NCBI GenBank assembly: GCA_964556755.1
Contig: CAZKXI010000020.1
Location: 1-58,228 of the forward strand
Length of the DNA: 58,228 nt
DNA from: UBA4085 sp964556755
GTDB lineage: Bacteria > Acidobacteriota > Aminicenantia > Aminicenantales > UBA4085
Direction of reading: 5' to 3'
Made by a program: the position numbers and the translations under genes. Shown here in pieces: positions 8,370-14,946 of the stretch. How positions within the stretch are numbered: the stretch's first letter is position 1; the number at the start of each line of letters is the position of its first letter. The notes beneath the pieces were generated by a model. That model did not search any database. It was not told where the DNA came from and worked only from the letters and a program-made list of their open reading frames with translations.

Positions 8370-11168
8370 CTACTCCTGGGCCCGGATGCCGGAAGCCTTC
8401 AGGAGCTCGGCGAAGTTGGCCCCCTGCAACAGGCTGGAGAATTGGGCTTCCTTCAGCAGCCCGGCGAAGCTGGCGTTGGCCAGCAGGGCCGGCAGGGCCC
8501 CGGCTTTCATCAACTGGGCGAACCGGGCGTCGGCCAGGAGCGGGGCGAAGCTGGCGTTGGCCAGCAGGTCGGCGAAGCGGGCGCTCTTGAGAAGGCCGGC
8601 GAAGTTGGCGTTGGCCAGCACGTCCGCGAACTTGGCGCTCTTGAGAAGATTGGTGAAACGGGCGTCGGCCAGGACTCCGGCATAGCGGGCCTGGGAGAGC
8701 AGTTGGGCGAAACGAGCGCTCTTGAGAAGGCCGGCGAAGTTCGCGTTGGCCAGAAGGCTGGCGAACTGGGCGTTTTGGAGCAAGCCGGCGAAGTCGGGAT
8801 CCTTCATCATCCCGGCGAACTGGGCGCTTTTCAGAAGATTCGCGAACTGGGCGCTCTTGAGGATCCCGGCGTACTCGGGATTCTGCTGCAGGGCGGCGAA
8901 GTCGCCGCTCTGGACGGCCGGAGCGAAGCGGGCCTCGGCCAGGAGATTGGCGAAAGAGGCCTGACGGAGCAGCCCTGAGAAATCCGGGTCTTTCATCAGC
9001 CCGGCGAGCCGGGCGCTCTTCAGCAAGCCTGCGAAGCGGGCATCGGCCAGGACGCCGGCGAACTGGGCGCTGCGCAGGAGGTTGGCGAATCCGGCTTCGC
9101 TCATCAGCCCGGTGAAGGCGGCGCTCTTCAGCAAGCCTGCGAAGCGGGCCTCCGACAGCAGGCCGGCCAGCGAGGCGCTCTTCAGCAGGTTAACGAAGGC
9201 GGGATCGGCCATCAGCCCGGCGAAAGCGGCACTCTTCAGCAGGCCGGCGAAGCGGGCTTCCGACATCACCGCGGCGTAGGCGGGCTCGGCCTGCAGGCCG
9301 GCGAAGCGCGCCGTACGGACGGCTTCGACGAAAGCCGCGCTCTTCATCAGCTCGGCGAAGCGGGCGCTCTTCAGGAGCGCGGCAAAGGCCGGGTCGGCGG
9401 CCAGGGCGGCGAAGTTCGCGTCGGCCAGGAGGGCGGCGAAGCCCTCCTCCTGGAGCAGGCCGGCGAAGCGGGCATCCTTCATCAGCTCGGCGAACTGGGC
9501 GCTTTTCAGCAGCGAGGCAAAGTCGGGATCGGCCATCAAGCCGGCGAAGTTGGCGTCCTGCATCAGGGACACGAACCGGGCTTGGGACAGCAGGCTGGCG
9601 AAGCGGGCGCTCTTCAGCAGCGAGGCGAAGCGGGCCTCGGACATAACCGCAGCCAGGTCGGCGCTGCCCAGGAGCTCGACGAACTTGAGGTTGGCCATCA
9701 GTCCGGTGAAGCGGGCCGTAACGGCGATATCCTGGAAGTTGGCGCTGCGCAGGAGCTCGGCGAACTGGGCTTGGGCCATCAAGTCAACGAAGCTGGCCCG
9801 GAGCTTGAACGGCCAATAGGCGTTCATCTGAGCCGCCACGGAGGCGAACTGGGCATTGGCCAGGAGGGCCGGGAAGGCGGCGCTCTTCATCAAGCCGGCG
9901 AACTCGGCGCTCCGGAGCAGGCCGGCGAAGGCGGCGTTCTGCATCAGGCCCGCGAAATCCGGATCGGCTCGCAGGGCGGCGAAGTCACCGCTCTGAACGG
10001 CCGGAGCGAAGGCGGCGTTCTTGAGGACGCCGGCGAAGCGGGCGCTCTTGAGAAGATCGGCGAAGGCGGCGCTCTTCAACAGGCCGGTGAAGCGGGCGTC
10101 CTTGAGCAGCTCGGCGAACTGGGCGCTCTTCAGCAGCAAGGCGAAGTCCGGGCTCTTCAAAAGCTCCGCGAAGCGGGCGCTTTGGAGCAGCTCGACGAAC
10201 GCCGCGCTCTTCAGCAGGCCGGCGAAGCGGGCGTCCTTGAGCAGCCCGGCGAACTGGGCGCTCTTCAGCAGGCCGACGAAGTCCGGATCGGCCAGCAGGC
10301 CGACGAAGCCCGGATCGGCCAGCAGGCCGGCGAAGCGGGCGTCCTTGAGCAGCCCGGCGAAATCGGGATCGGCCAGCAGGCCGGCGAAGTCCGGGTCCGC
10401 CATCAGCGAGGCCAGGCCGGGCTGCTCGACGGCTCCGGCGAAGCGGGCGCTCTTCATCAGGGCGGCGAAGCCGGGATCCTTCATCAAGCCGGCGAATTCG
10501 GCGCTCTTCAGCAGTCCGGCGAAGTCCGGGTTCTTCACCAGGGCGGCGAAGCCGGGATCGGCCTGCAGCCCGGCGAAGCCGGCTTGAGCCAACAGCCCGG
10601 CCAGGTCCGGATTCTGCATCAGGCCGGCGAAGCCCGGATCGGCCATCAGCTGGCCGAAGGCGGGATCGGCCATCAGCTTCTGAAAGTTCGGGTTGCGGAT
10701 CAGGTTCTGAACGGCCGGATTCTGGAGCAGCCCGGTGAGCTGGCCCTGGGTCAGGACGACGTCCTTGGCCGACATCTGACCGGCCCGGTAGCGCTGGGCC
10801 TTGGTGATGGTGCCCGCGGCGTCGTCGCCGTCGACCGGCTTCCACAGCTTCGGCCCGACCAGGACGACAACGACCGCGATGACCGCGACGGCGGCCGCGG
10901 CCCACGAGAACACTTTCTGCTTCTTGGTCATGGGGTCCTCCTCCGACCTCCCCCGCCGGATCCCGGCGAGTATGGCATCCCTGAATTCCGGCCCCGGGGC
11001 CGGCATGTCCATCGCCCGAATCCGCTCCTGGGCGGCTTTCAGCCCCTCGAAGCGGGCCCTAGCCTCGGGATCGGCGGCCAGCCGTTCCCGGAGGATCCGG
11101 GACTCCCCGGCGGAGTTCGCCCCGTCCAGCTCCCGGTTCATCATCCGGACGAGGGCTTTAGCCGTCAT
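8370..11168 (-). CDS. Membrane anti-sigma-like protein with giant nonapeptide-repeat extracytoplasmic domain
   Basis: A 932-residue protein in three parts. Residues 1-80 resemble the cytoplasmic domain of zinc-less anti-sigma factors (MNRELDGANSA, RERLAADPEARARFEGL); there is no HxxxCxxC. Residues 86-105 form one strongly hydrophobic transmembrane helix after TKKQK, giving an N-in topology. Residues 144-927 are 86 regular 9-residue repeats plus one irregular 10-residue unit, consensus F-A-G-L-L-K-S-A-R, with variants at positions 6-9 such as ADPD, KDAR and QNPD. The start at 11168 overlaps the sigma-factor stop by 11 nt and has a GGGAGGGA site inside the sigma gene, indicating translational coupling. 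I infer an anti-sigma factor for the upstream ECF sigma. I do not recognise the repeat domain; it faintly recalls the NP/DP-x-F-x-x-LL pattern of STI1 motifs. Confidence 0.8.
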   Translation of the reverse strand: MTAKALVRMMNRELDGANSAGESRILRERLAADPEARARFEGLKAAQERIRAMDMPAPGPEFRDAILAGIRRGRSEEDPMTKKQKVFSWAAAAVAVIAVVVVLVGPKLWKPVDGDDAAGTITKAQRYRAGQMSAKDVVLTQGQLTGLLQNPAVQNLIRNPNFQKLMADPAFGQLMADPGFAGLMQNPDLAGLLAQAGFAGLQADPGFAALVKNPDFAGLLKSAEFAGLMKDPGFAALMKSARFAGAVEQPGLASLMADPDFAGLLADPDFAGLLKDARFAGLLADPGFVGLLADPDFVGLLKSAQFAGLLKDARFAGLLKSAAFVELLQSARFAELLKSPDFALLLKSAQFAELLKDARFTGLLKSAAFADLLKSARFAGVLKNAAFAPAVQSGDFAALRADPDFAGLMQNAAFAGLLRSAEFAGLMKSAAFPALLANAQFASVAAQMNAYWPFKLRASFVDLMAQAQFAELLRSANFQDIAVTARFTGLMANLKFVELLGSADLAAVMSEARFASLLKSARFASLLSQARFVSLMQDANFAGLMADPDFASLLKSAQFAELMKDARFAGLLQEEGFAALLADANFAALAADPAFAALLKSARFAELMKSAAFVEAVRTARFAGLQAEPAYAAVMSEARFAGLLKSAAFAGLMADPAFVNLLKSASLAGLLSEARFAGLLKSAAFTGLMSEAGFANLLRSAQFAGVLADARFAGLLKSARLAGLMKDPDFSGLLRQASFANLLAEARFAPAVQSGDFAALQQNPEYAGILKSAQFANLLKSAQFAGMMKDPDFAGLLQNAQFASLLANANFAGLLKSARFAQLLSQARYAGVLADARFTNLLKSAKFADVLANANFAGLLKSARFADLLANASFAPLLADARFAQLMKAGALPALLANASFAGLLKEAQFSSLLQGANFAELLKASGIRAQE
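8388..10739 (-). repeat. Coding tandem repeat: about 87 units of 27 nt (nonapeptide)
   Basis: Unit-by-unit reading of the translation gives 87 consecutive units from residue 144 to 927. All are 9 residues except one 10-residue unit (9792-9821). Position 1 is F in most units (occasionally L or Y, once each V and A). Positions 4 and 5 are mostly L/M, and position 8 is A or P. The DNA copies are diverged in synonymous positions, so this is not a fresh slippage expansion. A rare unit, FAPAVQSGD, occurs twice (9984-10010 and 8901-8927), 40 units apart, hinting at an ancient block duplication. Confidence 0.92.
9792..9821 (-). other. Irregular 10-residue unit interrupting the nonapeptide array
   Basis: Residues 450-459 (AYWPFKLRAS) break the 9-residue phase by one residue. 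They contain the only Trp of the repeat domain and a Pro at an unusual place. The flanking units (FASVAAQMN, FQDIAVTAR) are also the least regular. This may be a hinge or the seam between two repeat blocks. Confidence 0.7.
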
Positions 11169-11700
11169 GGCGGCTCCGTCCCTCCCGGCCCATCAGGACG
11201 CGCAGCTTGTCCCGGGCCTCGTAGAGGCGGGATTTGACCGTCGCCTCGGGGAGTCCCAGCGCCTCGCTCATCTCCCGATAAGACAGCCCGTCGGCGCTCA
11301 TGGCCAGCAGGGCCCGCTGGCCCGGGCGCAGGCCGGCCAGCGTCGCCTCGAGCCGTTCCCTCATCTCCTCGGCCGCGGCAGCGTCCGACGGGTCCGCCCC
11401 GGCCGGGACGGCGCGAGGATCGACCCGCCGGTCCCGCCGGACGGCGAGGTTGAGAGACTCGTTGACCGCGATGCGATAGAGCCAGCTGAAGAGCTTGTGC
11501 CGGGGATCGTAAGAGGCCAGGCCTTGATAGGCCTTGATGAAGGCCGACTGGGCCGCGTCACCGGCGTCTTCGCGATTGCGGAGGATGCGGTAGGCCACGT
11601 TCAGGACGACCCCCTGATAGCGGCGGATGATGCCTTCGAACGCCCCGGCCTCGCCCGCGAGGCACCGGCGGACGTCCTCCCGATCGGCCGCTTCATCCAT
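11158..11700 (-). CDS. ECF-family RNA polymerase sigma factor
   Basis: A 180-residue sigma-70 family protein of extracytoplasmic-function type. Region 2 includes IIRRYQGVVLNVAYRILRN, DAAQSAFIKAYQGL and LFSWLYRIAVNES (-10 recognition and melting). Region 4 includes GLRPGQRALLAMSADGLSYREM and LGLPEATVKSRLYEARDKLR (helix-turn-helix for the -35). Regions 1.1 and 3 are absent, as expected. The downstream repeat protein overlaps it by 11 nt and is the presumed anti-sigma factor. A housekeeping-type promoter lies 96 nt upstream. PrsW is encoded divergently from the same intergenic region. Confidence 0.93.
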   Translation of the reverse strand: MDEAADREDVRRCLAGEAGAFEGIIRRYQGVVLNVAYRILRNREDAGDAAQSAFIKAYQGLASYDPRHKLFSWLYRIAVNESLNLAVRRDRRVDPRAVPAGADPSDAAAAEEMRERLEATLAGLRPGQRALLAMSADGLSYREMSEALGLPEATVKSRLYEARDKLRVLMGREGRSRHDG

Positions 11701-11795
11701 AAAGACAGACCCGGGAGCAAAAAGTTGGAGCGAAAGATCGTCCTTTCAGCGAATCCTCCCCGATGCCGGCCCAAGAATCGGCGTTCTATGGCCAA

Positions 11796-11825
11796 AATAT
11801 ACTTGGACAGCGCGCGGACTGTCAA
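11796..11825 (-). promoter_or_regulatory. Predicted promoter of the sigma / repeat anti-sigma operon
   Basis: Minus strand: TTGACA (11825-11820), 18-nt spacer, TATATT (11801-11796). This is a housekeeping sigma-70 pattern rather than an ECF GGAAC-type autoregulated one. It leaves a leader of about 88 nt before the ATG at 11700. Confidence 0.55.
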
Positions 11826-11851
11826 GGAGGCCGGAGGGGCGCGGAACCGGC

Positions 11852-11879
11852 TTGACTCGCCCGGCCATTCGCCTAAAAT
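11852..11879 (+). promoter_or_regulatory. Predicted promoter of the PrsW-family gene
   Basis: TTGACT at 11852-11857, 16-nt spacer, TAAAAT at 11874-11879, 20 nt before the ATG at 11900. It is back-to-back with the sigma-operon promoter; the two -35 boxes are 26 nt apart, so one regulator or polymerase could affect both. Confidence 0.55.
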
Positions 11880-11899
11880 GGCTTCGGGAATCAGCTCCC

Positions 11900-12925
11900 A
11901 TGGGCGCGCCGCAGCCGTTTCCGCTTGGGCCGGGCTTGGCCGGTCTGCTGCCGGTCGTCGTCTTCCTCCTGGCCCTGCTCTTCCTGGACAGCTACAAGCT
12001 GGTCCGGATGGGCTCGCTCCTGACGGCCCTGGCCGCCGGAGCCGCGGCCGCCGCTCTCAGCTTCTTCGCCAATAACGCCCTCATGTCCGCGGCCGGCCGG
12101 AGCTTCAGCCTCGTCTCCCGCTACGGCGCGCCGCTCATCGAGGAGGCGCTGAAGGCCGTCGTCGTGCTGGCCTTCTTCCGCCGGCAGCGAATCGGCTTCC
12201 TGGTCGACGCGGTCATCATCGGGTTCGCCGCCGGGGCCGGCTTCTCCCTGGCCGAGAACGCCTACTTCCTGGCCTCCGCCCCCGCCGGGAGCATCGGCGT
12301 CTGGATCGTCCGCGGCTTCGGCACGGCCATGATGCACGGCGGCACGACGGCCATCTTCGCGGCCGTCGGCAAGACGCTCTTGGATCGCCGCGAGAAGGCT
12401 TCCATGGCGGTCTTCCTGCCCGGCTTGGGCTTGGCTTTCCTGATCCATTCGGCTTTCAACCACTTCCTTCTGCCCCCGCTGGCCTCGACGGCCGTCGTCC
12501 TCCTCATCCTTCCGGGCTTGGCCGTCCAGGTCTTCCTGGCCGGCGAGCGGAGCACCCGCCGCTGGCTGGACGTCGGATTCGATTCCGACGTCGAGCTGCT
12601 GGGCCTGATCAACGCCGGGCGGGCCTCGTCCAGCAAGGCGGGAGCTTATCTGCAGTCGCTCCGGGGCAAATTCCCCGGCGAGGTCGTCGCCGACATGCTC
12701 TGCCTGATCCGTCTGCATTTGGAGCTTTCGATCGGGGCCAAGGGGCTCCTTCTCCTGCGCGAAGCGGGCCTGTCCGCTCAGGCGGACCCGGCCGTGGCCG
12801 AGAAGTTCGCCGAGCTGAAGTACCTGGAGCGAAGCGTCGGCAGGACCGGGATGCTGGCCATCGCCCCCCTCCTGCACCGCAGCCGGCGCGACCTCTGGGA
12901 GCTCCACATGCTGGGGATGAAGTAG
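11900..12925 (+). CDS. PrsW-family intramembrane glutamic protease
   Basis: A 341-residue multi-pass membrane protein. The frame is open further upstream, but the ATG at 11900 follows a good promoter and begins just before the first transmembrane helix. Family motifs are all present: EEALK at 81-85 (the EExxK catalytic pair), FSLAEN at 115-120, MHGG with His146, and HSAFNH at 183-188. Bacillus PrsW makes the first cut in the anti-sigma factor RsiW, releasing SigW; other members act on membrane proteins elsewhere. Here it is divergent from an ECF sigma/anti-sigma pair, so that anti-sigma is the obvious candidate substrate (inference). After the last membrane helix a soluble C-terminal tail of about 120 residues follows, of unknown role. 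Confidence 0.88.
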   Translation: MGAPQPFPLGPGLAGLLPVVVFLLALLFLDSYKLVRMGSLLTALAAGAAAAALSFFANNALMSAAGRSFSLVSRYGAPLIEEALKAVVVLAFFRRQRIGFLVDAVIIGFAAGAGFSLAENAYFLASAPAGSIGVWIVRGFGTAMMHGGTTAIFAAVGKTLLDRREKASMAVFLPGLGLAFLIHSAFNHFLLPPLASTAVVLLILPGLAVQVFLAGERSTRRWLDVGFDSDVELLGLINAGRASSSKAGAYLQSLRGKFPGEVVADMLCLIRLHLELSIGAKGLLLLREAGLSAQADPAVAEKFAELKYLERSVGRTGMLAIAPLLHRSRRDLWELHMLGMK

Positions 12926-12949
12926 GATCGCCCGGCTGGCGCCGGTGGA

Positions 12950-14497
12950 TCAGACGGCCGGGCCGCGGTAGCGAAGGGCCACCAGGGTGATGTCGTCGGA
13001 AGGCGGGTTGCCGCGGGCGAATTCCAGGACGCCGGCCCGGACCCGCCGCACGAGCGTCTCCGCGTCCAGGCCCGCGGCGTCGGCCAGCCTCTCCGCCAAG
13101 CGGGCTTCGGAGTAGAGTCTCTGCTCGGGATCCATCGCCTCCGTCACCCCGTCGGTGTAGAGGAGGATCGCATCGCCCGGCTCCAAGCGCAGGCGGCCGG
13201 TGCGAAAGGCGTCGGCGTCGAAAGCGCCCAAGATCATGCCCGTCGGCCCGGCCAGCGCCCGGAACCCGATTGAACCGCTCGCGACGAAGGGAGCCGGGTG
13301 GCCCCCGTTGGCGAAGAGGACTTCACCGGAGGCCGTGTCCAGGACGAGCAAGAAGACGGTCACGAACATGGTCGCGGCGTTGTCGGGGATGAGGATCCGA
13401 TTGACCCGGACCAAGATCTCGGCCGGGGCCAGGCCGCGCAGGGCCTCGGTCCGCAGGAGGGTCTTGCAGATGGCCATGAAGAGGGCCGCCGGAACGCCTT
13501 TTCCCGAGACGTCCCCGATCAAAACGCCCAGCCTCCGCTCGTCGATGAGGAAGAAGTCATAGAAGTCCCCGCCGACCTCTTTGGCCGGCTCCATGATCGC
13601 GAAGATATCGAAGTCGGTCCGGCCCGGAAAGGGCGGGAAGACGCGCGGCAGCATGCTGGCCTGGATGTCGCGGGCGATGCGAAGCTCGCTCTGAATGCGC
13701 TCCTTGGCTTCGGTCTCGGCCCGCAGGTTCTCGATGAAGCGCTTGATGCAGAGGTGGACCAGGCGGAAGGCCAGGGCCGGGTCCTCGTTGAACAGGCGGA
13801 TGACGTCGTCCTTGCCGAGGGTGTAGGCTTCCAAGTCCTCGGCGCAGACCGCGGAGGCCGTGCGGGCGTGGAAGGGCGAGAGGATGCCCATCTCGCCGAT
13901 CACCTCGCCTTCCGCCACCGTCTTGCCTATCTCGGGCAGGAGGAGCGAGCCGCGGGCCACGTAGTACATCTTGTCGGCCTTGTCGCCGGCTTTGAACAGG
14001 ACTTCCCCCTTGGCGTGGGTCTCCCGGTTCATCGAGGCCAGGGGGAAGCGGAGGTCGTCCTCGCCGCCGTCCGGTCCGGCGGGCGGCCGCTCCGGGCCGA
14101 CGACCAGCCGCAGGATGTTGCGATCGCCCTCCCGCCGCGATTCCGCCGCATCGACCAGGCTGCGGATGAAGTGGACGCCCAGGCCGCCGACGGGCCTCTC
14201 CCCGAGGCCGGAGATCAGATCCGGCGAAGGGGCGGAGAGAAGATCGAAAGGCCGCCCGGCGTCCGCGATCTCCAAGCGAAACCATCCCGGCGCCCCCTGG
14301 GCCTCCCAGCGCAGCTCGACCTCGCCCGGCGCCTCCGCGTAGGCGTGGTGGATGACGTTGACGACGGCCTCCTCCACGACCAGCTGGATCTCGCTTCTCC
14401 GGATCGGGCTGAAGCCGGCGGCGGCGCATTGCTCCGCGGCGAAGGACAGGATCGCTTCCAGGGATTCCAGGCGGGCCGGAAGCCGAAGAGTGGGCAA
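12950..14497 (-). CDS. RsbW-like kinase / cNMP-binding / SpoIIE phosphatase fusion
   Basis: A 515-residue protein from a TTG start at 14497 with a GGGGGGAA site; an ATG at 14605 would overlap the STAS gene and lacks support. Residues 1-130 are an RsbW/SpoIIAB-type HATPase (N-box EEAVVNVIHHAY, G1 IADAGRPFD, G2 GGLGVHFI). Residues 150-260 are a cyclic-nucleotide-binding fold (GEVIGEMGILSPFHARTA). Residues 265-295 are a short coiled linker (ETEAKERIQSELRIARDIQASM). Residues 295-510 are a PP2C SpoIIE domain with EVGGDFYDFF, GDVSGKGVPAALFMA, LLYTDGVTEA and SDDITLVALR, containing the metal aspartates. It probably both phosphorylates and dephosphorylates the STAS protein encoded just upstream, under ligand control (inference). 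Confidence 0.88.
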   Translation of the reverse strand: MPTLRLPARLESLEAILSFAAEQCAAAGFSPIRRSEIQLVVEEAVVNVIHHAYAEAPGEVELRWEAQGAPGWFRLEIADAGRPFDLLSAPSPDLISGLGERPVGGLGVHFIRSLVDAAESRREGDRNILRLVVGPERPPAGPDGGEDDLRFPLASMNRETHAKGEVLFKAGDKADKMYYVARGSLLLPEIGKTVAEGEVIGEMGILSPFHARTASAVCAEDLEAYTLGKDDVIRLFNEDPALAFRLVHLCIKRFIENLRAETEAKERIQSELRIARDIQASMLPRVFPPFPGRTDFDIFAIMEPAKEVGGDFYDFFLIDERRLGVLIGDVSGKGVPAALFMAICKTLLRTEALRGLAPAEILVRVNRILIPDNAATMFVTVFLLVLDTASGEVLFANGGHPAPFVASGSIGFRALAGPTGMILGAFDADAFRTGRLRLEPGDAILLYTDGVTEAMDPEQRLYSEARLAERLADAAGLDAETLVRRVRAGVLEFARGNPPSDDITLVALRYRGPAV

Positions 14498-14516
14498 GGC
14501 CGTTCCCCCCGCGCCT

Positions 14517-14849
14517 CTAGAGCAGGCCGAGGGCGGCCTCGACGGAGTCCGCCATGGGGAAGATGGCCGCGAATCCGGAGATAGCGAAGACTTCCTTGAC
14601 CACATCGCGGGCCGCGGCGATGGCCACCCGCCCCTTGCGGGCGGCGGTTTTCTTAGCCAGGACGAGGAGGCTGCGCAATCCCGCGCTGCTGATGTAGTCT
14701 AGGCCGGCCAGATCGATGACGAAGGAAGCGGCGCCCTCGGCCAGCCAGGACTCGCAGCTCTTTTCGAACTCGGGAGCGGACACGGCGTCCATGCGCCCGC
14801 CGATCGTGACGATCACCCGCTCCCCCTCGCGCTTTCCGTCGATGGTCAT
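14517..14849 (-). CDS. STAS-domain anti-sigma-factor antagonist (SpoIIAA/RsbV-like)
   Basis: A 110-residue single STAS domain: VIVTIGGRMDAVSAPEF, FVIDLAGLDYISSAGLRSLL. In the D-S-[ST]-G phosphorylation loop of SpoIIAA/RsbV the serine lines up with Ser55 here (ISSAGL), though the usual Asp before it is replaced by Ser. It ends 19 nt before the kinase/phosphatase fusion and is co-transcribed from the promoter at 14904-14933. Dephosphorylated antagonists free sigma factors or other partners from RsbW-type proteins. Confidence 0.9.
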   Translation of the reverse strand: MTIDGKREGERVIVTIGGRMDAVSAPEFEKSCESWLAEGAASFVIDLAGLDYISSAGLRSLLVLAKKTAARKGRVAIAAARDVVKEVFAISGFAAIFPMADSVEAALGLL

Positions 14850-14903
14850 CGGGCCGCCTCCCCTTCTCCGAAATCCCCAGCCGCGGGGGCCGGGTTCGGC
14901 CGC

Positions 14904-14933
14904 ATTCTATCGTTCGCCGTCCGGGCCTGTCAA
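14904..14933 (-). promoter_or_regulatory. Predicted promoter of the STAS / kinase-phosphatase operon
   Basis: Minus strand: TTGACA (14933-14928), 18-nt spacer, TAGAAT (14909-14904), 54 nt before the ATG. The -35 matches the consensus fully. Confidence 0.6.
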
Positions 14934-14946
14934 AGGCCGGTCGGAG

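Noticed and set aside
8388..10739. CRISPR-like regular spacing of short repeats
   Set aside because: The 27-nt units are contiguous with no spacers, are diverged, and keep a reading frame throughout; no cas genes are nearby.
9582..11237. Long open frame on the plus strand opposite the repeat protein (551 codons, repetitive)
   Set aside because: It is the antisense of the nonapeptide array; the 27-nt periodicity keeps other frames open. It has no ribosome site or membrane/sigma context, and the minus-strand reading has a clear N-terminal domain and coupling to the sigma gene.
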